Assembly (NCBI RefSeq): GCF_900114675.1
Contig: NZ_FOZM01000001.1
Span: 1,922,001-1,986,000 of the forward strand
Direction: 5' to 3'
Length of the DNA: 64,000 nucleotides
Source of the DNA: Yoonia litorea
Lineage (GTDB): Bacteria; Pseudomonadota; Alphaproteobacteria; Rhodobacterales; Rhodobacteraceae
Shown: positions 16,908-24,479 of the stretch, piece by piece
Position numbering within the stretch: position 1 is the stretch's first letter
Layout of the letters: each line of letters starts with the position of its first letter
The notes under the pieces: model-generated
The model's database searches: none
Seen by the model: the letters and a program-made list of their open reading frames with translations, nothing else
Told to the model about the DNA's origin: nothing
Program-made: the position numbers and the translations under genes

Positions 16908-17540
16908 ATGCTTCGCAAAGCGCACCGAAATGCAGAGGCACTGAAGAAAGAATTGGTGTCTTTACGGCCAATGACTTCGCTTGTGGAAAAAGAACTGGCC
17001 ATCGTCACCGGGGCCATCAAAAGAGAAACGGTCAACTGGGTCCCCATGTGGGTCGATTGGGACAACGCGGTGCGCGCTGGGGCCTCTCTGGCGACGGCAG
17101 TCAGGGCCATCACAGACGCGGGCGAACTGCTTTGGTATGTCCGCCATGACACCAAGAAGCATGGCTATCACTCCAGTGCCGATGACCCTTTCCACGCCGT
17201 CGAGCAGGCAGAGGATGCATGGAACCACAGGCGGCGCGTTCGGCGGGACTGGGCAAGGGTCGAAGTCGTCCGAAAGGACCTGTTGTGGGGGCGGCGAAAA
17301 TTCAGAGTGTTGGTGCAGGATGCCTACGACAGTGCGCTCTGCTCTTTGGGGATTCAGTGGTTTTTGAAGCGCATGCGCTTGTCGCATGTCGACGGCATTT
17401 CAGGAAGAACTGCCGCAATCCTAATGAAAATCGAACCGCAATTGGGTTTTGTCATCCATCAGGCGCTCGAACGTGAAACGGCGGCGGTTCTCTTTCCTGA
17501 TGACCCAACCCCGGGAAGAGTGGATATCATCCCATCGTGA
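16908..17540 (+). CDS. Protein of unknown function
   Basis: 210 residues, not recognised. Start ATG 16908 has GGGG about 8 bases upstream; a longer frame from 16743 overlaps the start of the divergent LytTR gene and is less likely. The N-terminal third is charged and helical (MLRKAHRNAEALKKELVSLR), the middle has many Trp, Asp and Arg (WVPMWVDWDNAVRAG; WNHRRRVRRDWARVEVVRKD), and the end contains SALCSLGIQWFLKRMRLSHV. There is no signal peptide or clear membrane helix. The short repeat of W and basic residues could suit a nucleic-acid or membrane-surface contact, but this is a guess. It may share a divergent promoter region with the LytTR gene. Confidence 0.55.
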   Translation: MLRKAHRNAEALKKELVSLRPMTSLVEKELAIVTGAIKRETVNWVPMWVDWDNAVRAGASLATAVRAITDAGELLWYVRHDTKKHGYHSSADDPFHAVEQAEDAWNHRRRVRRDWARVEVVRKDLLWGRRKFRVLVQDAYDSALCSLGIQWFLKRMRLSHVDGISGRTAAILMKIEPQLGFVIHQALERETAAVLFPDDPTPGRVDIIPS

Positions 17541-17800
17541 TCCCTGGCCTTGCTTTTAACGTCTAGGCTTCGCCTGAAAGGTCAAAGCTCTTCCCGTCCG
17601 CACACCGCGACCTTCCGAAAGCGCAACGCAAGACAAACCTCAGTTACACGTCAAACAGATGTATGATTTATCACCCATCGATGTATGATTTCTTTATAGT
17701 CGACGGAAAGAATTTGAATAATTGGATCATCCCCGAAAATCAGGCAAAACTGACGTTAAGGTAAAAGCCTAGTATCTACAGCGTTGTTACAGAGTTTGTA
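17541..17800. other. AT-rich upstream region with a 12-base direct repeat
   Basis: This 260-base region before the 29-codon frame is clearly richer in A and T than its surroundings. GATGTATGATTT occurs twice, at 17658-17669 and 17680-17691, a period of 22 bases (about two helical turns), as expected for side-by-side protein binding. A TAGTAT at 17770-17775 could serve as a -10 box, but no well-spaced -35 box goes with it. No gene is seen before 17801. Confidence 0.45.
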
Positions 17801-17890
17801 ATGAGTGCTTCGTTGAACGAGTTTGTTTTTGGTTTGCTGGCTGGTTTTTGCTTTTGGGTCGCGTCTAATTTTGTGAGTGGACGGGCGTGA
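17801..17890 (+). CDS. Putative 29-residue membrane peptide
   Basis: A 30-codon frame, ATG 17801 to TGA 17890, reading MSASLNEFVFGLLAGFCFWV then ASNFVSGRA. It has one hydrophobic helix of about 17 residues with an acidic N-terminal side and an arginine at the end. Supporting evidence: it lies alone in an AT-rich gap, has a two-copy direct repeat upstream, and is followed by a strong forward terminator 73 bases on, which otherwise would have no gene to terminate. Against it: no good ribosome binding site (only CAGAG). The transcript could instead be a small RNA of roughly 200 bases, with this frame incidental. Confidence 0.4.
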   Translation: MSASLNEFVFGLLAGFCFWVASNFVSGRA

Positions 17891-17962
17891 TCTTTATATT
17901 GTTAGAGTAATTTGTGCTGCATCAGTCTCTGACGTCACGAATAAAAGCAGCCATCACGTTCA

Positions 17963-17999
17963 GGCAGCGACTTAGCTAGTCGCTGCCTTTTTTCTTTTC
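17963..17999 (+). terminator. Strong rho-independent terminator
   Basis: Perfect 10-base stem GGCAGCGACT (17963-17972) and AGTCGCTGCC (17978-17987), 5-base loop, then TTTTTT (17988-17993) and a further T-rich stretch. It reads forward and ends a transcript from the 17700-17960 region. Confidence 0.9.
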
Positions 18000-18010
18000 T
18001 TAATCAAATG

Positions 18011-18042
18011 AAAAAAATGCCGTGAGGCACTATTTCGCGGCA
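18011..18042 (-). terminator. Rho-independent terminator of the minus-strand gene
   Basis: Read on the minus strand, TGCCG (18042-18038) pairs with CGGCA (18022-18018), helped by inner GA/TC pairs, and is followed by seven T (18017-18011). The stem begins at the last codons of the gene ending at 18030. It lies back-to-back with the forward terminator at 17963. Confidence 0.75.
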
Positions 18043-18296
18043 CACCGCGCAAGTGCAGTCGCGGCCATCAGGGCATCGTGGATGCACTGTTGCGACATGT
18101 CGATCGCACAGACCTGTTTTTGGCCCGGACCAACCTGGAACAGGCTGGGGCAGTAAACGCCGTCTTCAACTTGCATGACGCATGGCACCCAGCGACCGCC
18201 CTGCCCTTCAACCGGCTTGCCACGCAAGACGTTAACGGCACCACTTGGCGGTTGGGTAAACCCAATGGAGATACGAAAAGACTCAATAGTACTCAT
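18030..18296 (-). CDS. Small protein of unknown function with conserved-looking cysteines
   Basis: 88 residues starting MSTIESFRISIGFTQPPSGA. It has cysteines in WVPCVMQVEDGVYCPSLFQV and IDMSQQCIHDALMAATALAR, with a terminal RCAAK. AGAGGA lies about 8 bases before the ATG, and a rho-independent terminator overlaps its end, so it is a monocistronic gene with its own signals. No signal peptide or membrane helix is seen, so it should be cytoplasmic. The cysteines could bind a metal or form disulfides. I do not recognise the family. Confidence 0.65.
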   Translation of the reverse strand: MSTIESFRISIGFTQPPSGAVNVLRGKPVEGQGGRWVPCVMQVEDGVYCPSLFQVGPGQKQVCAIDMSQQCIHDALMAATALARCAAK

Positions 18297-18549
18297 GACA
18301 GATCCTCTGCCCCCTAAAGAGACAGGGCAAATTGTCTAAACGAAGGCGGGAATTTGAAATCTCTGTTTCGAAAAACCACAATTTTCATGATCGTCCGGCA
18401 GTCCAAGGTATCTGCGCGGTCCCAAGAACTCCCTAACAAGGATAAGATTTCGACTTTTTTCCTCCATCTTTGCTACCTACTACTTTCAGTCGAGCTTGGG
18501 GCACCTTCGTATTGCAGCCCTTAGAGCGACTTTAGCGTTGAGGTATCAG

Positions 18550-19440
18550 GTGAATCAGTCCAAGGCGAACAGTGGCGTATCGGTTGCAATGATCCGCGCG
18601 TTTGTTTGCGTCAGCAAACATCTCAACATCTCGCAAGCATGCCTCGAACTTCGCGCGACCCGCCAGACCGTACGTCGCCACATCAATGACCTTGAATTCA
18701 TTCTTGGCGGTGACCTCTTTGAGGTCGTGGATCGCCAATACCAGTTGACCAGTTTCGGCGCAAAAATGCTGGAGGGTGCAAAATCCCTGCTAACGCAGAT
18801 TGATGCGTGGTCAGGGCAATCCCCGCTGACGCGGCACGCAACCGACGGTCTTGAAAGCCAACGCTACACTGATGCGCAGGGACGGGTTTATTATTCCCAG
18901 CAACACCCTGTGTCGCAGATCGCGCGGGAAGGCTTGCCGCTTATGAAACAGGCCTTCAAGGCCTGGGGCACTGCCGAAACGCAGATTGATCACGAAGCGA
19001 TGGACGCCATCCGCCCTTATGCCGTGCTCTACCGTAAGAGCGCGCTCGGCTGGGTTTATGTGCACGTTGGCGAAGAATCGGCTTACGCCAGATGGCTTGG
19101 TCCGACGATTGCGCGAAGTGTGATCGGTCGCTTGATCTCCGACGACAGTGCGAGCGAAGACTACGATGAGTTCATGGGCGGCGCTTATTCACGGATCTAC
19201 GAGGAAGGCGGCGTCCGCTTTGACCATATTCTGGCACACATGCCGCGCGAAAGCGGAGAGACGAAAGCCGGCTCGTTCCAGAGACTGCTGATGGGCGGCG
19301 TTTTCCCCGATGGAACCCACGGGCTTATCATCATCGCAGCGCTGACAGAAAACATCGTCATTGACGCGCTTTGCGCCGAAGATCGGCCAAAACTTCCTGA
19401 GTGTCTTTTGATGGACCGGGTTCTGCAGTCTGCAGACTAG
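18550..19440 (+). CDS. LysR-type winged-helix protein with an unusual C-terminal part
   Basis: 296 residues. The N-terminal 75 residues are a LysR-like winged HTH (SVAMIRAFVCVSKHLNISQA, RATRQTVRRHINDLEF, LGGDLFEVVDRQYQLTSFGA). After it there is no recognisable LysR co-inducer domain: the rest has RPYAVLYRKSALGWVYVHVG, ARWLGPTIARSVIGRLISDD and a predicted alpha/beta pattern unlike the periplasmic-binding-protein fold. I selected GTG 18550 because GAGG lies 6 bases before it; a TTG at 18496 gives a longer frame with no site. It is followed at 19573 by an unrecognised gene on the same strand, its likely partner or target. Confidence 0.65.
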   Translation: MNQSKANSGVSVAMIRAFVCVSKHLNISQACLELRATRQTVRRHINDLEFILGGDLFEVVDRQYQLTSFGAKMLEGAKSLLTQIDAWSGQSPLTRHATDGLESQRYTDAQGRVYYSQQHPVSQIAREGLPLMKQAFKAWGTAETQIDHEAMDAIRPYAVLYRKSALGWVYVHVGEESAYARWLGPTIARSVIGRLISDDSASEDYDEFMGGAYSRIYEEGGVRFDHILAHMPRESGETKAGSFQRLLMGGVFPDGTHGLIIIAALTENIVIDALCAEDRPKLPECLLMDRVLQSAD

Positions 19441-19572
19441 AGTGGTGCTTTCGCCACAATCTCGCTTCAATTACACCCAAGGGGCGAGAAAGTTATCCAC
19501 ATCTCCAATTTGCGTTGTATGACGATCAAAACAAACACGTCGATTTTGCAACGACTTACAGGGAGAAATTAA

Positions 19573-20331
19573 ATGTCGGCGCGCTCAGTCTTTAAGATGG
19601 CCAAGAATGTCTCCCTTATTGTCAGAGAGCTCGAGGATGCCGGTATGCGCATCGAGCTTGGTGATGATTTTGCGACTTATCGTGCATATCGCAGCAACTG
19701 CGCAGGGCGTTCCATCGATTTTCCGATCTTTGACGCGGCCACATCGTTTATCGATGCAAGCAACGGTTTCTGGATTTGTGGATTCGACAAAAACGATCAG
19801 CTGGTTCACACGCAAGCTGTGCGGCTGCTGGATCTCGGTGACCTGACTTTGGCGGAGCATCTGGACACACATCGTCACAAATACATTGTTGCAGACTCAA
19901 CGCCTGATCCCGATCAGACATTCTTTCGCGGCCCCGAAGCACTCCGTCTTGTGACAGGTCGCGTAGGGTATTGCGGCGATTTCTGGCTGGCACCACAAGG
20001 CTTGGGCGGACCGCGCAGTCAGGGTGCCACAAGTCTTCTGGCGCGCCTCGTCTTTGAGGTGATGGAAAAAACATGGCGTCCGGACTTTGCCTTTGCCTTT
20101 GTCCCCAAGCAACTGGCGGCCAAAGGAGCACACCTCAGATATGGCTATAGCCATTGCGAGCCCGGCCGGTGGATTGGCCCTGACCAGCAGATCACCCACG
20201 AAGAATATCTGATCTGGATGAGCGCATTCGATATCGACAATCTCGTCGCACGCGACCTGCCAACGTTGAAGACAGCGTCTCAGATCGCGAGCGTCGGGCT
20301 GTCGGTCGCAGCAACAGAAGGCAAAGGCTAA
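19573..20331 (+). CDS. Protein of unknown function, downstream of the LysR-like gene
   Basis: 252 residues with a good ribosome binding site (GGGAGA, 6 bases before ATG). No signal peptide or membrane span. The sequence has RIELGDDFATYRAYRSNCAG near the start, GFWICGFDKNDQLVHTQAVR around residue 75, RLVTGRVGYCGDFWLAP near 125, and FAFAFVPKQLAAKGAHLRYG / HCEPGRWIGP near 190. The late part with FVP, LRYGY and R-W-I-G-P is faintly like acyl- or aminoacyl-transferase folds of the GNAT type, but no acetyl-CoA motif is clear, so I leave it unassigned. It sits 132 bases after the LysR-like gene and may be controlled by it. Confidence 0.6.
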   Translation: MSARSVFKMAKNVSLIVRELEDAGMRIELGDDFATYRAYRSNCAGRSIDFPIFDAATSFIDASNGFWICGFDKNDQLVHTQAVRLLDLGDLTLAEHLDTHRHKYIVADSTPDPDQTFFRGPEALRLVTGRVGYCGDFWLAPQGLGGPRSQGATSLLARLVFEVMEKTWRPDFAFAFVPKQLAAKGAHLRYGYSHCEPGRWIGPDQQITHEEYLIWMSAFDIDNLVARDLPTLKTASQIASVGLSVAATEGKG

Positions 20332-20359
20332 ACCGTCTTTGCGATCCTGCGCACGGCTC

Positions 20360-21682
20360 TTAGATGCGCCGGTATATCATGTCCCTGACTGGCAGAGTGG
20401 CCTTCAAATTGGCCGCGATCAGAAAGACGCCTGCTAGTTTGCGCTGAATAAACAGCACATCTGCTGACACGGGCGGCGGAACAAAGCCCGCTTCTGCGAG
20501 CGCCATACCCTCTCGATTCAGGGTCTGCTGGAGGGTGCGATCGTTAAAATCGAACTGGGGGTTCTCGTTAATGGCGCCAAAGACCAGTCGCATCATCTGC
20601 ATCAGCTGCGCCACATGCGCAGGCGCGGAATCCGCACCCCAGACACCCAGCTTCTGCGAAACCCCGTACAAGGCATCACTATCGTCTTCCAGACCAGCGC
20701 GGATCAACTGGCGGTAAGTCTCGATTGTCTCTTCGTTTGGCCTGCGGGTCGCCCCGAAATCAAGAAGCACCAGCTTGCCACTGTCTGCATTGTAGCGGAA
20801 GTTCGCGAAGTTGGGGTCCGTCTGGACAATCCCGAACTCGAAAAGCTCTCTCAGCGCGAGATCAACCACGTCGGAGGCGATCTGATTCCGCGTCGCTTGA
20901 TCGCAACGCTCCGCCGCCTCCAGTGGATCGCTTTCGACAAACGACATGGTCAAAACGGACGGCACCGTCAGATCATCGTAGACGTCTGGCAATTCATAAC
21001 GTTCTGACCTGCCGAGAAGTCCTTTGAACGTGCGCAGATGATCCGCCTCGCGCAGGTAATCCGTTTCTTCATGCAGCTGAAGACGCGCTTCTTCCACATA
21101 TCTATCGATTTCAAAGCCGCGCGGAAGCAAACCGGAAAGCCTGATCAGACTGGCGACATTCGCAACGTCACTGTCAATCGAAGCTGCGACGCCGGGATAC
21201 TGGACCTTGATTGCCACATCCCGACCGTCACGAAGCGTCGCCCGATGCACCTGTCCGATCGACGCCGCCGCAATCGGCCGCACGTTGAAGGATTTGAAAC
21301 CTTTCAGCCAATCCGACCCCCACGCAGCAGTCAGCACCTTCTTGAGTTGTGACGGCGGCATAAAGTCAGCCTCAGCGCGCAGACGTGCCATGATTTGCGC
21401 CAACTCAGGCGGAAGGATATCGCCTGCATCCATCGAGACCAATTGGCCCAGCTTCATCGCAGCGCCACGCATCCGCGCCAACTCATTGGTCACGCGCCCG
21501 ATATTGGCAGGGGTCACGATCAAGTCCCGCAAGTTTGCAGGTTCGCCCGAAATGAGGCCTCGTGCGCGACCAGCCGCCACGTTCGTGGCGACCCCCAGCG
21601 CCATCCCACCAAGCCGCGCCGCCCGCCACGCACGGTGCCGCGGCACGGCAACTGCACGACCGAATTTTTCCGTCTCAGACAT
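20360..21682 (-). CDS. ABC1/UbiB-family atypical protein kinase
   Basis: 440 residues with the markers of the ABC1/AarF/ADCK family: KLGQLVSMDAGDILPPELAQ (the KxGQ motif before the kinase core), the alanine-rich loop AAASIGQVHRA, the lysine strand VAIKVQYPGV, QTDPNFANF in the catalytic loop and LLDFGATR as the DFG-like metal site. Family members bind ATP and are linked to ubiquinone biosynthesis or lipid handling; the length suits an ADCK3/COQ8-like protein rather than the 500-plus-residue UbiB with C-terminal membrane helices. Start 21682 has GGAGAGG upstream; an extension to 21823 does not. Whether it supports quinone synthesis here cannot be told from neighbours. Confidence 0.85.
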   Translation of the reverse strand: MSETEKFGRAVAVPRHRAWRAARLGGMALGVATNVAAGRARGLISGEPANLRDLIVTPANIGRVTNELARMRGAAMKLGQLVSMDAGDILPPELAQIMARLRAEADFMPPSQLKKVLTAAWGSDWLKGFKSFNVRPIAAASIGQVHRATLRDGRDVAIKVQYPGVAASIDSDVANVASLIRLSGLLPRGFEIDRYVEEARLQLHEETDYLREADHLRTFKGLLGRSERYELPDVYDDLTVPSVLTMSFVESDPLEAAERCDQATRNQIASDVVDLALRELFEFGIVQTDPNFANFRYNADSGKLVLLDFGATRRPNEETIETYRQLIRAGLEDDSDALYGVSQKLGVWGADSAPAHVAQLMQMMRLVFGAINENPQFDFNDRTLQQTLNREGMALAEAGFVPPPVSADVLFIQRKLAGVFLIAANLKATLPVRDMIYRRI

Positions 21683-21846
21683 TCGAGCCTCTCCGTTTGG
21701 GAAAGCAGCTAGCGGTTGTCCAGACCGGGGCAAGTTTGGGTTTTGCGACTGACCCCACGATGATCCTGGCAACGCGCGGACATCCAATCGTCGCTGAACA
21801 AAGTCCGAAGGGGCTGGAGGCATACCTTCAAAGATATGCCAGACGG

Positions 21847-22917
21847 TCAGTCCTTTGGGGCCAAGGTCGATCGCATGACCGGATACGCCAGAAGCTCGAC
21901 GGTGTTGGGAGGTGTGCCATCCTTGAGCCAGCCAATCAGAGCTGCGGCGGCCAGCCTGCCCATTTCGCGATGCGGTACATGAACCGTTGTCAGTGGCGGA
22001 TATGCCACTTGGGCCAGCTCGATATCGTCAAACCCGATGATCGACACGTCATCGGGCACATGAATGCCGCTATCACGCGCTTGCCTGAGCGCGCCGACCG
22101 CCAGAACATCGTTACCACAAAAGACGGCTGATGGTGGGTTGCTGGCGGACATCGCCTGCTTGAAGGCAATCGCCCCTTCCTCGATCCCGTAGCTTGTTTC
22201 GATGAACAACAGGTTCTCTTCAGGCAATCCTTTGTCCTGCATTGCCGCCTGAATACCAAGGTAGCGTTCCATCGCGCGGTCGTTTGAGGCGGTTTCAGCC
22301 GAAATGAGCGCCAACTGCCTGTGGCCCATGTCAATCACCTGACGTGCCATGTCGCGCATCGCAGCGGCGTTGTCGAAGCCCACTGACGGTCTGCCTGAGC
22401 TTGGATCGAAGGCCCATGTAATGATCGTAGGAATGCCTTGAGCTGCGAGAAAGTCATAAATGGCCTGATCGCGCTTATGTCCGATCAAAAGCAAGGCATC
22501 GGCGCCACGTGCGACCAGCGCCTTGACCTGTTCGGCTTCGTTCGCAGCACTGTATCCGGTACTGGCCACCAGCATCGTATAGCCATGCGCCGATAATTCG
22601 TCCTGAAACGCCTGCAGCCCCCTTGCGAAAACCGCGTTTTCCATCGTGGGGATAATCGCACCAACCGTGTTTGTTCTGCGTGCGGCCATCACGCGCGCAC
22701 CGAAGTGGGGCGAATAGCCCAATTGTGCGATTGTGGCTTCGACCTTTGCCCGCGTCGCCGGCGCGACCTGTGCAGGGAAATTGATCACCCTTGAGACCGT
22801 CGCAGTCGAGACGCCGGCCGCCGCTGCCACGTCCTGAAGCGTCGGTAGTGATGTGGTATTCGCCATAACTATTTCACATTGCCCATAAATTTCAATTCGT
22901 CCAGCCACTTCGGTCAT
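21847..22917 (-). CDS. LacI-family transcriptional repressor, divergent from the TRAP/sulfonate operon
   Basis: 356 residues (339 if the inner ATG at 22866 is used). The LacI HTH is TLQDVAAAAGVSTATVSRVI followed by PATRAKVEATIAQLGY, then a periplasmic-binding-type effector domain with VGAIIPTMENAVFARGLQAF, IPTIITWAF, SAVFCGNDVLAVGALRQARD and DDVSIIGFDDIELA. The upstream start has AGGG 7 bases away; the inner one lacks a site but gives the more usual distance to the HTH. Two LacI-type operators (22935-22971) lie between it and the gene at 23009. By position it should repress the TRAP-hps operon, with DHPS or a breakdown product as likely inducer; this is inference. Confidence 0.85.
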   Translation of the reverse strand: MTEVAGRIEIYGQCEIVMANTTSLPTLQDVAAAAGVSTATVSRVINFPAQVAPATRAKVEATIAQLGYSPHFGARVMAARRTNTVGAIIPTMENAVFARGLQAFQDELSAHGYTMLVASTGYSAANEAEQVKALVARGADALLLIGHKRDQAIYDFLAAQGIPTIITWAFDPSSGRPSVGFDNAAAMRDMARQVIDMGHRQLALISAETASNDRAMERYLGIQAAMQDKGLPEENLLFIETSYGIEEGAIAFKQAMSASNPPSAVFCGNDVLAVGALRQARDSGIHVPDDVSIIGFDDIELAQVAYPPLTTVHVPHREMGRLAAAALIGWLKDGTPPNTVELLAYPVMRSTLAPKD

Positions 22918-22934
22918 TATCTTACCCTACGGCA

Positions 22935-22971
22935 TGTAAAAGCTTGCACGAATCGCATGTAAGCGCTTACA
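22935..22971. promoter_or_regulatory. Pair of LacI-type operators
   Basis: TGTAAGCGCTTACA (22958-22971) is a perfect 14-base palindrome with the central CG of LacI-family operators. TGTAAAAGCTTGCA (22935-22948) is an imperfect copy with its centre 23 bases away. Both lie between the divergent LacI gene and the TRAP operon, so one dimer of dimers or two dimers could shut both promoters. Confidence 0.75.
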
Positions 22972-23008
22972 CTTTCTACACCGGACCATACATCAATGGA
23001 GATTCCTG

Positions 23009-23194
23009 ATGTTCCTTCTCGCTTCTGCTGCTGTCTTTGCGCTGTTTTTTACAAACGTCGCTTTGGGCGCATTTGCAGACAGCGCAATTCTTGGGGATGT
23101 CGGAGAGATGCTGGTTTTGTTTCTCGCGTCGCTGCTTTTCGTCGTCGCGATTTTGAAAAAGGAAGCTGATCGAAAGAATAAAAACGACAGCTAG
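23009..23194 (+). CDS. Small two-helix membrane protein at the head of the TRAP operon
   Basis: 61 residues: MFLLASAAVFALFFTNVALG is a first hydrophobic helix, MLVLFLASLLFVVAILKK the second, and the tail is highly charged (ADRKNKNDS). GGAG lies 9 bases before the ATG. It begins 37 bases after the LacI operator and ends 25 bases before the TRAP binding-protein gene, so it is the first gene of the operon. I recognise no family. An accessory to the TRAP transporter or a membrane sensor is possible. Confidence 0.65.
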   Translation: MFLLASAAVFALFFTNVALGAFADSAILGDVGEMLVLFLASLLFVVAILKKEADRKNKNDS

Positions 23195-23219
23195 GACGAT
23201 CCAATGGGAGGAGAACCAA

Positions 23220-24368
23220 ATGGATACCAAAGACCGCAATGAACTTGCGTCGGCAGAGCGCCGGAACTTTCTCAAGCTGACAGCAACAGGTGGCTTCACA
23301 GCCGCATTGGTTGCTGGCGCAGCAGGAACGCTCTGGTCAACAGAAGCAGCGGCACAATCTGCAAACGAAGAACGCGAGCGTGAAGCGGCAGCTGATCACG
23401 TGATGACGATTGCCACAGCCTATGTGCTGGGCGCATCACGCAGCTATCCGATCATGCAGCTGGATCTTAAAGAAAACATCCAGAACGCAACCAACGGTAA
23501 GGTCTACGTAAAACTCGCACCTGGTGGTCAGCTTGGTGCAGGCGGTGCGCTTGTTCAGGCGGTACAGGGTGGCACCATTCAGGCCGCACAGCACTCGCTT
23601 TCGAACTTTGCGCCTTTCGCATCGACCGTTGACCTGATCAACATGCCTTACCTTTGCGGCTCCAACCAGCGTTTCACCAACCTCGTGACATCCGACTTCT
23701 GGAACAGCAACGTCACTCCGCGCATCGAAGAGAACGGCTTTAAGCCACTGTTCTATGTCAACATCGACCCACGTGTCGTTGCGGTACGCAAGGGCGGTAA
23801 CGCCGTCATCACACCGGGCGATATGGAAGGGATCAAGTTCCGCGTTCCCGGTTCCGCGATGCTGCAGCAGTACTACCGCCTTGTCGGTGCAAACCCGACA
23901 CCTGTTGCATGGGGCGAAACGCCGTCCGCGATCCAGCAGGGTGTTGCAGACGCCCTCGACCCATCGGTTGGCGCGCTCTTCGTCTTTGGCTTCAAGGACA
24001 TCTTGTCCCACGTGACCTTCACGCAGGCGGTGCCGGACAGCCAAGTTTATTCTTGTAACCTTGAGTGGTTCAACTCAATGCCATCCGACGTACAGGAAGG
24101 CATTATGTGGGGTTCAGAGATGACAGCCCATCAGAACCTCGCCAAAGTTCCATCAGCCCGCGCCTATGCGATGGCCGAACTGGTCAAGGCCGGCGTAGAG
24201 TTCCATTCGCTGACCGACGACCAGCTGGCCGAATGGCAGGAAGCTGGTGGCTACCAGCGCTCCGAATGGGACGAGTTCAAAGTCGAGCTGGCCGGTTCCA
24301 TGGACAACTTTGCCCAGATGGAAGAGGCCGCAGGCACGATGGGCAAGTATTTCGTCCACGACGCCTAA
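23220..24368 (+). CDS. dctP: TRAP transporter substrate-binding protein (likely DHPS)
   Basis: 382-residue DctP-type periplasmic protein. It has a twin-arginine signal, ERRNFLKLTA (Arg14-Arg15), followed by the hydrophobic stretch GGFTAALVAGAAGTLW and an AAAQ cleavage region, so it is exported folded by Tat. The mature part has YPIMQLDLKENIQNATNGKV, GGTIQAAQHSLSNFAPF, GIKFRVPGSAMLQQYYRLVG and NPTPVAWGETPSAIQQGVAD, the usual TRAP-P landmarks including the Arg of KFRVP that binds the acidic group of the ligand. GGGAGGAG precedes the ATG. Placed before hpsNOP-like genes, it is most likely the DHPS-binding component. Confidence 0.9.
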   Translation: MDTKDRNELASAERRNFLKLTATGGFTAALVAGAAGTLWSTEAAAQSANEEREREAAADHVMTIATAYVLGASRSYPIMQLDLKENIQNATNGKVYVKLAPGGQLGAGGALVQAVQGGTIQAAQHSLSNFAPFASTVDLINMPYLCGSNQRFTNLVTSDFWNSNVTPRIEENGFKPLFYVNIDPRVVAVRKGGNAVITPGDMEGIKFRVPGSAMLQQYYRLVGANPTPVAWGETPSAIQQGVADALDPSVGALFVFGFKDILSHVTFTQAVPDSQVYSCNLEWFNSMPSDVQEGIMWGSEMTAHQNLAKVPSARAYAMAELVKAGVEFHSLTDDQLAEWQEAGGYQRSEWDEFKVELAGSMDNFAQMEEAAGTMGKYFVHDA

Positions 24369-24377
24369 AAGACCCGA

Positions 24378-24413
24378 GGGGTGCCCGTTCGGGGCGCCCC
24401 CACCCCCCTTTTT
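24378..24413 (+). terminator. GC-rich hairpin with T-run between TRAP binding protein and permease genes
   Basis: Stem GGGGTGCCC (24378-24386) and GGGCGCCCC (24392-24400) with one G-T wobble and loop GTTCG, followed by C-run and TTTTT (24409-24413). It probably ends or pauses most transcripts after the binding-protein gene, giving more of it than of the permeases downstream. Confidence 0.65.
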
Positions 24414-24479
24414 CAAGCATGTCAGATTGAACGCGCCGCCGGTGCCGTCTCTTGATGTGCGAACTGATCGGGATCCGCC

